From: Phaseolus vulgaris | Taxonomy: Eukaryota; Streptophyta; Magnoliopsida; Fabales; Fabaceae | DNA: 64,000 bases | Assembly: GCF_000499845.2 (NCBI RefSeq) | Contig: NC_023749.2 | Coordinates: forward strand, 3,877,030 to 3,941,029 | Direction: 5' to 3' | Shown here: positions 37,900 to 55,051 of the stretch, one piece after another | How positions within the stretch are numbered: the stretch's first letter is position 1 | How the letters are laid out: the number at the start of each line of letters is the position of its first letter | Translations under genes and position numbers: made by a program | The notes under the pieces: generated by a model | What the model was told of the DNA's origin: nothing | The model's database searches: none | Seen by the model: the letters and a program-made list of their open reading frames with translations, nothing else

Positions 37900-40009
37900 T
37901 CTTATCTCACTAAATTTTATATTATAACACAAACCATGATAGATAATTTGAACTTAGTGTCAGTCAATAACTTTTTTTTTTTTTACTTTTTACACTTTGG
38001 GTTTTCCGAAGAATGAGGATAATTTTATTAACTAGTGAAAGTGAAGCCTGAAACCTGACCATTTGAAAGTGTACCATAAACAATGTGTTCATAAAGAGAA
38101 TTTTGGTTTATATTTTCTTGCTTTTAAGGACAACCTTCCATATCAATTATTGTTACATCATTGAAATTTTTTCTTCTGTGATATACAAAATAATTTATAA
38201 ATAAATATTAATTTTTTTTGTCAACTAAAATCAATCATTTTTTTTATCATATTCTTATCTTTAAAAAGGTATTTTAATTAATTAAAAATGTATATAAATA
38301 GTAACTAACTTTAACACCTAAAAGATGTAAAATGTTTTAGGATATTGAAACAAATTTCAATCAAAATACAAATCTCTACGTATTAGTTTTAATAAAATAT
38401 AGATTTTATCGAGGTATATAATACTGTAAAATTTACATTTAAATGTCAGAATAAGATATTGAAGTGAATTTTTGAAAAAAAAATAAAAAACTATATAAAT
38501 TTCTCCTTATTATTATTTGTTATTTGTACATTGTCCTAGTTCATTACAAGTTTCATTAGTTTACCATACACGTACGAATTTGAACGATTTTTATGTTGCT
38601 TTTCCACTATATTTTTAAAATACATTGATTATGATTTTTGTTTAATATATTATATTCAGTTTAAAAATTGATAGTAAATAAATAAATAACTCAATACAGA
38701 TTCTGAAATTGCAATATACTGGATTAAAATAGTTTTTTAATTTAATATAAATTAATTAAACTCATTTATGCCAACAAACATAACTTTCATATAACTGTTC
38801 CAAAATTTGACACATTTGCCTTACATTAGGAAAGTTTCAAATGAAATGGAAATCAATTGAAAATTACATTTGTTTTTAGTAGATAAATGGACGGTCAAGA
38901 TTCCACCAGCAAAAAATTATCTGAAATAAAAATGAAATATAAGTGTTTGGATAATCTAATTTAGTTAGTACCTACATTATTAATTACAATTAATTAGCTA
39001 GATGTACCATGTTATTGCCACGTGGACGACCAAGATCAATAACGGAAAATACGATGCAAATTTGACAAGTGTCACAATATCATTGGGTGTATACAAATTT
39101 TCCGCCCTTAACACTGTGGGGCCCGCATTTGCTTTTACTTGTTGCATTAATATTACGTACCTGCATTTTTAATTATCCCTACAATTGAATTCCAAAAATA
39201 CCTTCTCAACCTCCCTATTATTACCAAATTAATTTTTACTGTTAGATTGATTTGTTTTTCTTAATTGTAATTTTGATAACGTATTTTAAAAAAAAGTATA
39301 ATTAGGTTTTAAATTTAATTATTTTAGAATTTCGATTCAGATCTTGATTCTTAATTATTCTTAACTCTTAGTTTTAAAATACATTAAATCGCTATTAAAT
39401 TAAATATGGTAAGGGGTTTTTATAATTGCTATCCTTTTCAAGATTGTAAAAAAATTACGAATATATAATAATACGTCAGTGTGTGATATCCAAAACAACA
39501 TTATTATGGATGGATAATTAAATTTAAATTTAAACTAATTATATACATTTAAAATGTTAAAATTATGTAAAAATTGAAAACAAAACTACAGAAATTAAAA
39601 ATCAAGGAAATGAATTTTTGCAAAATGAAAAAAAAAATAAAAAAATTACATTTTTATGAAATATACAGATCAAAATTATCATTAAACTATCTTTCAATAA
39701 AACTTTTGTATGGTTTTTTTTCACTACCACTAGTCTATGATTGATGAACCTTGATTATATATTTCTGTACATAAGTTACTGGTCAATAAATCATATGTTT
39801 CTATTGAATTAATAAGAAATCAAGTACAATTATAAAACAATGAAATTTTATGCTTTTAAAAAATAAAATCATTTTTAATTTTAACTAGTATTCTTGGATT
39901 CCAATTAATGTTTATCTTCCTTTGATGTAGATGCTTTAATAAAAAAAAACACATAAATTTGGTTGAATATGATTATTATGAATTCCAAAAAAATTATATA
40001 TTTAAAATT
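37900..40009. other. AT-rich intergenic DNA with one G-box
   Basis: No gene seen. The perfect CACGTG at 39019-39024 (TGCCACGTGGAC) sits in a slightly GC-richer patch (about 39000-39130) that also has GTGGGGCCCGC. This patch may be a remnant regulatory region or part of an element. Confidence 0.4.
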
Positions 40010-40430
40010 TGTACTGGTATGGGACAAGACCGAGTGGATCGAGACTTTCACGGACAGCCTGACCGATTGACACATATAACCATTAACGTTCAAATCAAAG
40101 TCAGTGAAGCTAAATTACCATTAAGAATTAGGTAATGCAACCATAAGTGTGATCCATTCCACTAATCAAACCAATAAGGTAAGTCCATTAAAATAATATA
40201 AATAACACATATTTCAATGAATAAGGTACGTTATTATCACTGTACACATACCCGAGTGCCAAACACCATCTTTACTGACTGACTTCTGCAGGTACCTCTC
40301 TCATTTGGCATTCACCCGAGATTGAGAGCTGAATGAGTAGTGTGACGACCGGAAAGATCACAGCAAAGCCCCAGCAGCCTGCCCAGAGAAAGTTCTCTAG
40401 GTTTCATCTTCCTAGGAACAAAATCATTAT
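40010..40430 (+). mobile_element. Gypsy-type LTR remnant
   Basis: The segment runs from an ACCGAGTGGATCGAGAC-like start through CCATTCCACTAATCAAACCAATAAGGTAAG to CTGACTGACTTCTGCAGGTACCTCTC. From memory this is the usual layout of legume Gypsy LTRs, in which ...ACTGACTTGAGC...TTGCAGGT... lies near the LTR 3' part. No gag or pol coding sequence adjoins it. Exact termini were not found, so this is a fragment or solo LTR. Confidence 0.45.
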
Positions 40431-41640
40431 TAAAGTTTTAGTAAAAAAAATAATTAGTAAAGATAAATTAATCTCATATGAGTTTATTCAGAGAATGAAT
40501 GAATACTCAACATTAATTAATGCATTCTTTCAAATACATTTAATAAATCAAATTAATTTATTAAATATTTTTTCTAATTTTTTAATACTAAATGATTTGT
40601 TTGATTAATCTTCCATATGTATAAAATTCATTTAATAAATATCATATCAATTTATTAATTTTTTATTAAATAATTTCTATAAATTTTAATATAGTAAACC
40701 ATTTAATACTAAATGTTTTCTTTAATATATATAAAGATCTACCTTGATTGAGTTGATTAAACATGATTATAAGTTCTATATAATCTAGAATAAAATTGTT
40801 CTGCGTATAGAAATTATTTAATAAGATTTAATAATTTGTTAAGATATAAAATCTAATTCAATAATTATACTTTAAAATTTTATTAAAAAAGTGCCACTAC
40901 TTAATATATATATAATTTTTTATCCTTTCAAATTATCATTTATAAATTATCTGTAATAAATCTAAGGTGTAGTCTATATGTAAAAATATGTATCAATTAT
41001 AAAAATGAATATAATTTACATATTTTAAAAAGTATTTATTTTTCATTAAAAATAAGTATATAATTTAAATATTCATTTTTCATAATGCAAACGTAAATTC
41101 TATTGCAAAAATAAAAAAAAATGACTATCTCCAATTGTAACACTTATATGAACTAATATTCGAGAGAAAAAAAAAGAATTAGGAGGTTTTTATTAAGGAA
41201 AGTATTTTTTATTTTGGAAATGTTATCATTCTCATTAATGCACATGCCTTGTCCTATTATCATTATTGATCCTTTCAATTAATGATTTTTTTAAAATACT
41301 GTTTCATTTTAATTTTAAAATTAATGTGTTTTAATAAACTACCGTTACAGTTAGTTTCAACCTCATCTTCATATCACAATTGTTCATTTAATTTAATTTT
41401 TTTTCTTTTTTAAAAATATTGCTTGATTTTAATTTCAAGGTTTGTGTGTATCGGAAATTTAGAAAAAAAAATGTATATATCAGTTACATTTTTTAATTTT
41501 GATACAATTTATTATTAAAATGTTTGTTTATTACAATATAAATAAATATTTATTTTATTGTTATGTGAAATAAATGCTTAAGGGGTTTGGTGGAAGGGTA
41601 TTTGTGGAAAAGTGTAAAAAATAAATGGTATAAAAATCCA
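40431..41640. other. AT-rich intergenic DNA upstream of DHFR-TS
   Basis: Low-complexity A/T-rich sequence. No gene or recognisable element. Confidence 0.5.
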
Positions 41641-42481
41641 TTATACGGTAACGTACACTGGACAGAAAACGCACGCATACGCTTCTTGGCGGCACTTCAC
41701 GTCAACTGTGGTTTTGGATTTTCTTCTCTCTCCATTTGTTTCTCTCTCTCTCTCTCATTCGGTGTTTTCTCTAACAATAAACCTCTGCATTTCAGAAGCC
41801 TCTTCTCCTTGTATTACACCCTCCGATTTTCAGTTTCAGCTTCTTTTCTTTCGCTATTTTTTTTCTGTTTCTGATTTTACATTTTTCAGACAGAACCAGA
41901 AAATAGTCCGCGCAACATTGTTAGGTCACTCTGCGGTTCCGCTTTCTCCGGTATAGATCCGCTACCTCCTTGTTCAAATTTCGATTTCTGTATTTCTAGA
42001 TTTTTTTTAATAGTTTGAATATGTTGCAGTCGTTGTTTATGGAATTTTAGATTATGTTCGTTTGGTATTGGCATAAGTTTTTTAGAGGTTATGTTTGCTT
42101 CTTAACTTATTGTTTTTCTCGATTGTTTTGTTTTGATGGTTTCATTGTGTGTTTCTGTTTCTGTTACTGTTGCTAAGTTATTGTGATGCGATGAGGAAGA
42201 CCACAGTGGTGTGTTGTTTTTATGATTTATCTAGTTTAAGTAGGTGAATGGATTTTGGAATTTTTTTTATACTAATATGTATTTTTGGAGTGTTTGAATT
42301 AGTGCAGAGAGTTCTTTTTATGCAGACATGGAAAAGGGTGGGAGAGTGGATGGATTTTTTATTACGTCGTTGTTAATTGTATACTGCACGTGTTTCATTT
42401 CATAAGAGTTTTGTTTTGATTTATTTCTTTGTTGGATTTAGATTCCCACTTTATTTGTTGGGCAGGCTTTTGAGTCCTCCG
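41641..42481 (+). promoter_or_regulatory. DHFR-TS promoter, leader and probable 5'-UTR intron
   Basis: A CT-rich initiation region (about 41715-41780) is followed by a leader. I infer a 5'-UTR intron from 41951 (CCG|GTATAG) to 42465 (TTGGGCAG|GC), 16 nt before the start codon; the T-rich stretch between supports it. An E2F-like CTTGGCGGC at about 41685-41693 lies upstream, which would suit an S-phase gene, but it does not match the consensus exactly. Confidence 0.5.
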
Positions 42482-46214
<3,733 letters not shown>

Positions 46215-48048
46215 GGATCTTGTAAGAGTCTCAATCCCTGCTTTTGTGCTATCTGAAATGGGGCAAGTAATATATATATATATTATTTTTGCTTAATTTT
46301 ATTTGTCACTTGCACCTGTGGCAAACAGAAAAATGGCAGTTTAGGATTCATATTGAACTAGTTTTGACTTGCTGATAAAGTAAAATCTGCTCTTCCAAAA
46401 AACGAAAGTTGAAGTAAACTTGGCTTTTCGCTTGTTGTACATTTTTTTAATGTATAGCCACTTGATTTTGTGTTCCATATTTTGCTCATGAAGCTGAATT
46501 ATGGTATTTTCATTGCTTCAGGCGTAACCATAGGACCTATATATTAAATTTATGGACAAATAAAAGAATCTTGCTGGATATACTTCGAGCTTTGCTTGTT
46601 ACTACTGGGAATCCTTTAGGTTCACATGTTTCGTGGCTCTAAGGTGATTTTTAGGTATACTTTTGACTTTTGAGGGATTTTTTATCTGCCCCAGCCCCAT
46701 TCAAAAAAGAAGAAGAGGAAAGGAGAAGTGCCAGAATCACTATGCGATGTTGCATTGCTACATCTTTTTTCTGGCTTTGTTTAATCTTTTGATACTCTTC
46801 GTTGTTTCTTATTTTTGGTGCTTCTGTGTATTGTCGTGGCGTTGTGATTTGGAGAGATCCCCGCGGAAATGAGTAAAGGATGATAAAAAATTACATACAT
46901 GTATCAAAACTCAAAGGTGTTTAAAGATCATTATTTATATTTTACCAGTTTTTGTTCTAAATTGTCCATGAATATCTGGTTGCTGCTGTTCTTTACGTTA
47001 TGCAAGTATTAGATTCTCCACAGTCCACCCGTTTTGGTTCTTCGGTGAATTATATGCTCACTAGATCAGAGAAAAACAAGAGCAGAGGTTATATTTATAT
47101 TTATGATGTTTAAGATCTTCTTTATTATCTTGATATTAAGTTAAACAAAATATTATTTTTATCTTAGGAACAATCTTTCATTCAACAAGTTAAAAAAATT
47201 ATTAAACTGAGATCTACTAAGATTTTCACATTGAAGTAAAATTTACCATAAAATTTTGAAAGTGATGTGGCATGAAATTAATTAAGATTAAAATTCAAAA
47301 AATCCAACATATCTTAGCAAGTATTTGTTATTCATTTTGTTTTAAAGCTGAATTGACTTAATTTTGAACCATTCAATGTGATTGAAATGTATGCATTGTA
47401 AGTTGTATATGCGTACGAGTTTGACTAGTGTAAAATCAAACAGGTCGTGGATCAGTTTTGTTAATCATGGAAAATTTTGCAATAAACTACAGTGAGTTTT
47501 TTAACTAACGTTAGTACTTTTTAATACAAATTTATATATTAAGACTACCGGTGGACAGATTATGAAGTGAACAAATTTTGATTTTATAATTTAAAAATTG
47601 TTGGATTTGGTATTCTGTTTTTAAAATTTACGTATACTTGAGCGTTGGGATACTCGGAGAGGGAGGTGGTGACGTGGATGGCAGTTGCGCAGGAGCATGT
47701 TAAAGACACAAACATTAGTTTTTGTAGTTAATGTGTTATTGTGCTTTTAAAAAAACAAATCAAGTATTCATATCTTCAAATAAAGAAACATTTTGAAGTG
47801 AAATTTATTTCGTCAGTAAATATTATATTTTTCATAAATAAGAGCACCGAAAAGAAATTTATCACTCTTCAAGAAATTCTTTAAATAAACTGGATAGGTT
47901 TGATCCTTTGAACACCGTGTTTATCTATCGTTTCTCCATCATTTTTGTTTTGTTTAGCTATCATCTTCATTTCAATGGACTCAAATCATTCAGTCGTTCT
48001 CTACCCCAGTGAATTAGGATATCCCTGGACAGAAGAAAAAAAACATCA
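46215..48048. other. DHFR-TS 3' region and intergenic DNA
   Basis: The first several hundred bases are probably the DHFR-TS 3'-UTR and terminator. The 69-codon frame at 46663-46872 is not recognised. The rest, up to the convergent AAA-ATPase gene, is AT-rich with no gene seen. Confidence 0.45.
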
Positions 48049-49474
48049 TCATTCAATGGTGAGAGGTGCTTTCATCTTCAATTCATGATTTCGTTTCTTC
48101 TGAAGAAGGAGATCTATGAGGCTGTTGAGTGCGATTTCCGGGTCTTGATCCAGCAAAAACTGCTCCCCCACCTCTGCAGGAGTGACATTGATGGTCCCAA
48201 GAAACTTCTCAATTTGAACAAAAAGTGGGTGCTCTGTGATCCCAAGGTAATTGGAAGCCAGCATTTTGAACCCACCAGGGGTGCAGTAGGTCATGTCAAT
48301 GTGCACATCCATGCGCCCAGGGCGCAAGAGAGCAGGGTCCAATTTCTCCTTGTGATTCGTGGTGAACACCATGATCCTCTCATCCCCACAACTTGACCAC
48401 AACCCATCCATGAAACTCAGGAACCCCGATAACGTGACCTGTAATTCAAAACCATATGTTGATGCTTGAAAGAAAGTGTATAAAATTGACATTGGATTAT
48501 ACCTGGGGTGGTGGTGGATTGTGAAATGAGTGAGAATGGGGTTGTGATGATGTAGGTTTTGCAATCCTGTCCTGCAATTGAAGGGAACAATCAATGTCTT
48601 CCACAACAAGTATGGAACGGTTCCTGGTGGCCATCAGCAACTTCCTGAGATCAGAATTTCGCCTAACAGAGGTGAGTTCCAAATCATAGACATCAAAATT
48701 CAGATAATTGGCCATGGCAGCAATCAAACTCGATTTCCCAGTACCAGGGGGACCCGAAAGCAAGTACCCTCTCTTCCACGCCTTCCCAACACTCTTATAG
48801 AAACCCTTCCTCTCCACAAACCTATCCAAATCCCTAATTATCATCTCCTTCAATTCCCAATCCATAGCCACTGTCGCCAACGTCGCAGGGTGCTCGAGAT
48901 TCACGCCCTGCCACAAATCCCCCCTCCCTCCCATCCGCATCCGCTTGTCCTTCACCGTGAAGAGCCTCAGCGTCTTCCTCCGCTCGCGCGCCGCCTTGGC
49001 CTCCTCCATCACGCGCGGCAAATACTCCGACAGAACCATCTCCCGGTGCTTCTTGTGGAACCGCACCTCGAAGAACCGCACCTCGGAATTCGATTTGTGG
49101 CGTCCGGCCACGAGCTTCCACCGGAACGGCACGCCGTTGAAGGAGTCCGTGATCTCGTCGTTGCCGTCCAGCAGGAGGGACACGTGGCGCGATCTCGAAG
49201 GCATCGTGGCGCGGAAGCGTTTCGCGTTCGGCGCCTCGTGCGGCTTGAGGTAGAGCTGCGCCGCGGCGAAGAGCGGGTTCGGAGCGAACTCGTGGAACTG
49301 GTCGATGACGAGGGTGAGTTCGGAGGAGAAGGAGAGGAGTTTGGAGAGTTTGGAGTAGAGGTAGTGCTGGAGCTCCGGGGGAATGTAGTTGCGGGTGAAC
49401 GAGCGGAGGAGCATCACGGTGGCCGCCACGGACGCCGCCGTGGAGACTACGTTTTGAAATTTGGGAGTCGTCAT
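48049..49474 (-). CDS. BCS1-like AAA-ATPase (ASD/OM66 type)
   Basis: Two coding exons, 49474-48503 and 48438-48049, joined by a GT-AG intron, encode 453 residues. A hydrophobic N-terminal anchor (about 9-25) is followed by the AAA-ATPase-associated domain (about 30-125), then the AAA core. The core has Walker A GPPGTGKSS at 241-249, Walker B ILVVEDID at 288-295, and a second region of homology with FTTNHKEKLDPALLRPGRMD at 349-368, including the arginine-finger positions. The ATP-hydrolysing residues are all present, so it should be active. Relatives are anchored in mitochondrial or ER membranes and are often induced by stress or pathogens; the substrates are unknown. The length is near the short end of the family (about 450-530). 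Exon 1 is markedly GC-rich towards its 5' end. The exact orthologue is not determinable here. Confidence 0.93.
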
Positions 49475-51957
49475 TGGGCCTTAATTGGGCCGGTGTAAGA
49501 ATCGGTAAGTCAAGAGAGAAAATATTGATGAATATGAAATCTGAAACTATGAACTGATGCAATTAAGAATCATTGATTTGATTTGGTGAGTTTACTTGTT
49601 TTGAGTATTGTTTTCTCATTGCAATTTCTTCGTTGACCGTGACTTCTACTAACAATAACAAAGTCTTCTTTCCTACAGTTGCAGGAAACTTCTTTTGAGC
49701 TTCACAGCATTTCAATTCTCAGTGGAAGGTATGCTACACGCGGGAAATTTACGAAAGTGGTGCAATTTCTCACTCTTTTTATGAAAATGAGTAATTAAAA
49801 AAAAAAAAAAACTACAAAACAACCTTACATAGGATAAAATCCTTGTTACATTATACGGTATTGTTAACTGTGGTCAAACCAAGGAAAAAGTGGGGAAGGA
49901 ACCAACAAAATATCTCACACTTGAGTTCTTAAGGAATCAGTGAGCCCACATAAAATGAAAGTAAAGCATCATCAGATATTACACTGATATCATAAAACTA
50001 TACAATAATTAGTATACTATTTTTTCTACTTTCTTTTCACTATATTATTTCACACTTTTTATCTCTCTTTTTTGCATATTATATTGCATGTTTTCTTTTG
50101 CCTTTTATTTTTGCAATTTGTTGCATATTATATCTAGAATCAAAAAAATGCCAAACATCATGCAAAAGCAGAATATCTATTGCTACTCCTAGTGACATTA
50201 CATGGTGGTGACTGGCATATTGAGCTTCTGCATAATTAAATAATGCTTCTCCCAATACCTAATTATATTCTATACTTAAACTCTTATACCTTCTATTTTT
50301 CTTTCCTTCAACCATTTTTCTCAATAGATTTCATTAAAATATAATTTCGATTAGTAACACATTAGTTTTTAATTTCTACATTTTTTTTAAAGTTGTTTTT
50401 ACGGGATTGAGATGTCCTAGACATAACTGAAAACATCTCAAACATGTAAGGTAGTCATTACTATTATGCAGTACAAAATAATTTTTTAGAATTATTAACT
50501 GATCGTATGTATGAATCCTATTAAGTGATAATATATAGAATTTATATTAATATACAAGTACAAAAAAAAAAAAATTATACTAGTACTAGTACGAGATTCT
50601 ATTACGTGATACAAAATTATATATTTATAAAAAAAAATTATCTTCTAACCTATCCTAGGGATTTATATTAAAGTATATGTCTCACCTTTCAAAAATATTT
50701 ACTTATGTGAAACATAACACGATCATAATAGGCCAAACAATAGGTAAATATAGGATAAGCTAATGATTCAAAAATAATGACTAACAAATAATATCATTAC
50801 ATAAAAAACAAAATGTCATATGTAATAAATAAAATAAAATCAATATATCTTTCGAAAGACAATGTTGTTGTGTCCATACTTAAAGACTAATATTTGTTGG
50901 TCAAATTGGGGTAGACCACTTTGTTGGTACTCCCAATCAACCCAATTACCCTATCCACAAGGTAAGACCACTCTTGACACTATTCTAGTATAGTCTACCT
51001 CAGTGTAATTTCATAATATATCTTTAGCATCTTTTCATAGACTCTTCATCACCTAATACCACCACAGTCACCAATGCAATTTGAGATTTCATTGAAATTG
51101 TTATAGCATAACTCACCACATTAATTATAAATTATACATTTTCATGTACTACAACACCTAACTATTACGTAAATAATTATTTTTTATTTAAATTTGGGAG
51201 TATTAATAAGAATTTTTTCTTATAAAATATTAATTATAACATAACTTCATCTGTTTTATATTTTTAATAATTATTTACAATATATTTAAAAAATATATAA
51301 GTTTTACAACAATACAAATTTTACATTAAGATAGAAGATCCATATATTTTATAAGATATTAAAACTAAGTTTTTCATGACTGAAAATTTTAAACCCTAAA
51401 CCCATCTAAATCAATCTAAATCATAAACCTAGATATGATACTCAATCTGATATATCGGAAAAAAATGTTTTCACACGAACGTCTTTATTAAAAATAGTTT
51501 ATTCTTAAAATTAATCTTATAATTTGTGTCTTTTCTTCTGCTATAATAGTACAGTCCTTAAAACAAAATACATCATAAAAATAAAGAAGTTGGGAACTTT
51601 GGCGGCATGAAACAATATCCTTAAAAGAAAATAGATAAATAGAGAAATAGACACAGAAATATATTCTTAAAAACTTAAATACATTAGGAGTCGAAACCAG
51701 AGAATAGCATCTATTGTCATGTTTTGTCTCTCAGGGGAAGTCCCCTCATCTCCACACTATTCTCACTATTCTCACTATTCTCACATCTCAAGAATCAGAA
51801 TACCCCTTTCCCATCAAAATCACTTTTTTTTTCATTTTCTCTTAATATTTTCTTGACCTACCATACCAACATGCATCTAAACCATTAATTACACTTCACT
51901 TTTATCTTCTTATTTAATACTTTATTTACACACTTTTTCAAATATACATATATTCTT
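49475..51957. other. AAA-ATPase upstream region and intergenic DNA
   Basis: No gene seen. The first part is the promoter of the minus-strand AAA-ATPase; no TATA box could be chosen with confidence. The rest is AT-rich up to the 3' side of the DUF761 gene. Confidence 0.45.
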
Positions 51958-52587
51958 TTACAGTAAATAATAATCTTCTTCTCTTCGAATCCTCTGTTCC
52001 CTAGCAATGAAAGCCTCCACAGTGCGGCGAAACTCCTCGTTGCTCATCCCATCTTCAGGCCGCGCCACTTCTTCTACAGCAACACCCTCAATCTTCTTCC
52101 TTCCCTTTTCACTCTCACTCTCACACCTACGCATCACACCACGTCGTTTCTCCCTCTCACACCTTCTATAACCCTTTTCCAAACTAATTTTCGCTTCCCC
52201 TGTTTTCATCCTCTGTTTCTTTCTGCTATACTCTGCCACAACTGTTTCTTGGTTTTTCGTTGTGTTTTGAATTAACTCTTGGTAGAGATTAGGCTCCTGA
52301 ACAACGTTGTTGCCCTGAGCGGAGAACTGGGCGAAGAGTGCGATGATTATGATGTTTCCAATGAGGAAAACAAAGCGAGGACTGTTCATGAAGAGTGACA
52401 AGTCTCTGAAGTACTCGCCAGAGTTTCTCACTGCAACTGGGAGCTGCATGGAGAACCTTGAAACCAAGACCAAAACCGCACACACTTCGATGATACGTAA
52501 CAAGCTCGCCACCCTTCGAAGCTTGCGGTGTTTGAGGATGGCGTTGGCTTTCTCTGCTTGGAGGTTATTGAAACTGAAGGAGTCCAT
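51958..52587 (-). CDS. Membrane protein with DUF4408 and DUF761 domains
   Basis: Intronless gene for a 209-residue protein. The N-terminal part (about 15-95) has two predicted membrane segments (about 29-47 and 71-89) in the DUF4408 arrangement. A charged Lys/Arg/Glu-rich linker follows, ending in the DUF761 motif SNEEFRRTVEAFIAREQRIRR at about 182-202. Plant proteins of this type are often labelled cotton fibre-expressed or DUF761 proteins and have no assigned reaction. The start at 52587 (MDSFSF) is favoured over the in-frame ATG at 52626 because family members begin just before the helix that leads into the first membrane segment. Confidence 0.85.
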   Translation of the reverse strand: MDSFSFNNLQAEKANAILKHRKLRRVASLLRIIEVCAVLVLVSRFSMQLPVAVRNSGEYFRDLSLFMNSPRFVFLIGNIIIIALFAQFSAQGNNVVQEPNLYQELIQNTTKNQETVVAEYSRKKQRMKTGEAKISLEKGYRRCEREKRRGVMRRCESESEKGRKKIEGVAVEEVARPEDGMSNEEFRRTVEAFIAREQRIRREEDYYLL

Positions 52588-52641
52588 TGCTTGAAGGGTT
52601 GATGCAGAAACAAACAACAACAACAACTCGTGCTATGTGCT

Positions 52642-52734
52642 TCACTCAAAAGGGAATAAAAATTTGTCTATGGCAATAAAATATGTATGTGATGTTGCAG
52701 ACAACAGTGAAGAAGCTTCTGCAGTTGGAAGCAT
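52642..52734 (-). promoter_or_regulatory. uORF in the leader of the DUF761 gene
   Basis: A 30-codon frame (MLPTAEASSL...) between the TATA box and the main start. The stop codon is 54 nt before the main ATG. No conserved-peptide family is recognised, so this may be incidental. Confidence 0.4.
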
Positions 52735-52835
52735 GGATACAAAGGAGACAGGGGAAGTGAATGCAATGTGTGAACTCTGTTTGAACAGAGAACAGAATGG
52801 TTCTGTTTGGTGCTATGAAGTTGTGCTATTCCTTC

Positions 52836-52841
52836 TTTATA
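52836..52841 (-). promoter_or_regulatory. TATA box of the DUF761 gene
   Basis: TATAAA on the minus strand (in CTCTATAAAGAAGG), about 250 nt upstream of the start codon. It implies a leader of roughly 220 nt. Confidence 0.55.
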
Positions 52842-52889
52842 GAGCAGAATCCAAACTTTTAACAAAATAGTAAAATAAAAATCTCTCAA

Positions 52890-55011
52890 TATTCCATTAT
52901 CTACTTTTTTTCTATCCCTTCACTGTGTATGTATGAAATTATCTTTACCTTTTTTTCTTCACGTCATGTCAAATTTATGATTTATATCTAAGTTAAGATT
53001 ATTTTAAACAGCTTATTTATTTTTTCCAAAACTTCAAATAACCATAACATTATACTAATAATATACTATATAGTTTTTAGTTAACAATGATGAATATTTT
53101 GAACAAATGGAAGAAAACACCAAAACTCTTTCGTATTAAAAAATATTAATATACTCTAATACTCCTCATTTTTAAGTTTACGTGATATAATATAATTTTA
53201 AAATTATTTAATTTTTTCACGTGTATATAGTATATTTTAGCAAAAAAACTATTAGTATGAACCTATGAGTATTCTAATTTATATATGTACCAAATATTGG
53301 TCAAATATATTTTTATAAAAAATATTACTAATTATATGTCACCAAGTGAGTGAAAAAAATATTTAAAAAAAAAAGCATCATCACATATTCTCTTATACTC
53401 TGAATTATTTCTGAATTATTTGTGGAACTTGGAATATTCTTCTTTCTAAAACGTCTTTGGACTGAGAGGAATAACTTGACGTGGATATTGATGGCTTTCA
53501 GTTATACTGTGACAATTGGCAATATTTAAATAAGGTGTTGTTTGTAGAATCCCTTCTAAACTTAATAAAGTGAAAAAAAATAATTATGAATATTATAAAC
53601 ACTTTTACTTAACTCAATAAAAAAGTATTTATTCATGACTCAGAGATAATAACAAAAAGACTGCAACACAGAGATAATTCACCCTCATTCATTTTTAAAT
53701 AAAAACTTTCATTTTAGGAATCACAATGCAACTTGAGATCTCAGGCTGACACATGAAAAAAGTATTATTAAATAAAATACAAAAACGATACATAGATAGA
53801 CTATATCTATTCATAAAGAAGTCTAAGAGCAGACAAGATGAAAACCTATTATACCAATGAAAAGTTTCTCTATGAATAAATCATAAATTAGCCAACTTAT
53901 CAGTACACGAATTTCTTTCACGAAAATTATGAGTAACCCTAAACCTAATTTTCCTAAAGTAATTAAGACAAGTATTCAATTAATTAGGAAACATCCAAAA
54001 AATATTTATCCTAATAATCAACGCACACAAACCAAAACATAATCACCCTAATATTATTTATTGCCTAAATTGTTTATAAAAGGAGATGTATTATTTGTTA
54101 AATTAAACATGGCTTATGGTAACGACAAAAGACGAGAAAAAATCATTTTCATAAAATATTGTTATATTTTTGTTAATCATGTGAACATAAAATTGACTAG
54201 ATTTATCTATATGGAATTAGAAATGATTATTTAAGAAACAAATAAATAAAAGATAAATCATATTAGTGTTTTAAGTGAAACATAGTGTGAAATTTGTTTA
54301 TGAATTTTTTGGGTGGAAATATTTGTTAAATCCAAGTAGGTGGTACTCAATGAAAAGACAGAAGAGTCAAACACTGTTTCTACACGCCTTACCCCTTTGG
54401 TCTTCTTTCGAATCTAGGTTAATTTTTTCAATTATTGAAATAGGTAATAATAATAGTAATGTAACAATTATGATAATAATATTTTTATATTTATTTATAG
54501 TACTATTGTTTTAATACAATATTAATATTATTAATTATAATAATAACAATAATATATATCGTATATAAAGAGAATTTCTTACAAATTTGTTTCTATTTTA
54601 TTTTTATTAATATTTTATTTTTTATATTTCAGTTAGTTTTTATATTTTAAATATTTACTAAATAATTAATTATTTTTATAATTACTAAATCGTTAATTAT
54701 TTTTATAATTAATTAAAAATTATCATTTTATTTTATTTTTAATACTAATATACTGTCATTTCGTAAAAAGTTAACAATTTTAAATGTTAGATGTGAAATA
54801 ATTTAGGAATAAAACAGAGTTTTACCAGTGAAGTAGTTTTTTTACATATATTTATTTTCCTTAAAAATTATAATTTTTAACTTGTTATTATTTGATTTAA
54901 TTATTATTTTTCCTTATTATTTAATTTTTTTTATCTTTTCTTTATAAAAAAATATGAATATAATAATAATAAAAAAAATGTAGATACACAAATATTTTTA
55001 TCTGCGTTTCC

Positions 55012-55051
<40 letters not shown>

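Noticed and set aside
42377..42481. N-terminal extension of DHFR-TS (frame open from 42377)
   Set aside because: The extension lies within the inferred 5'-UTR intron and has no family counterpart; a good acceptor directly precedes the chosen start.
48578..49498. A 306-codon open frame on the plus strand and a 242-codon frame on the minus strand over the AAA-ATPase
   Set aside because: They are antisense or out-of-frame readings of the GC-rich AAA-ATPase exon 1, Arg/His/Pro-rich with no family motif. The gene frame carries Walker A, Walker B and SRH motifs.
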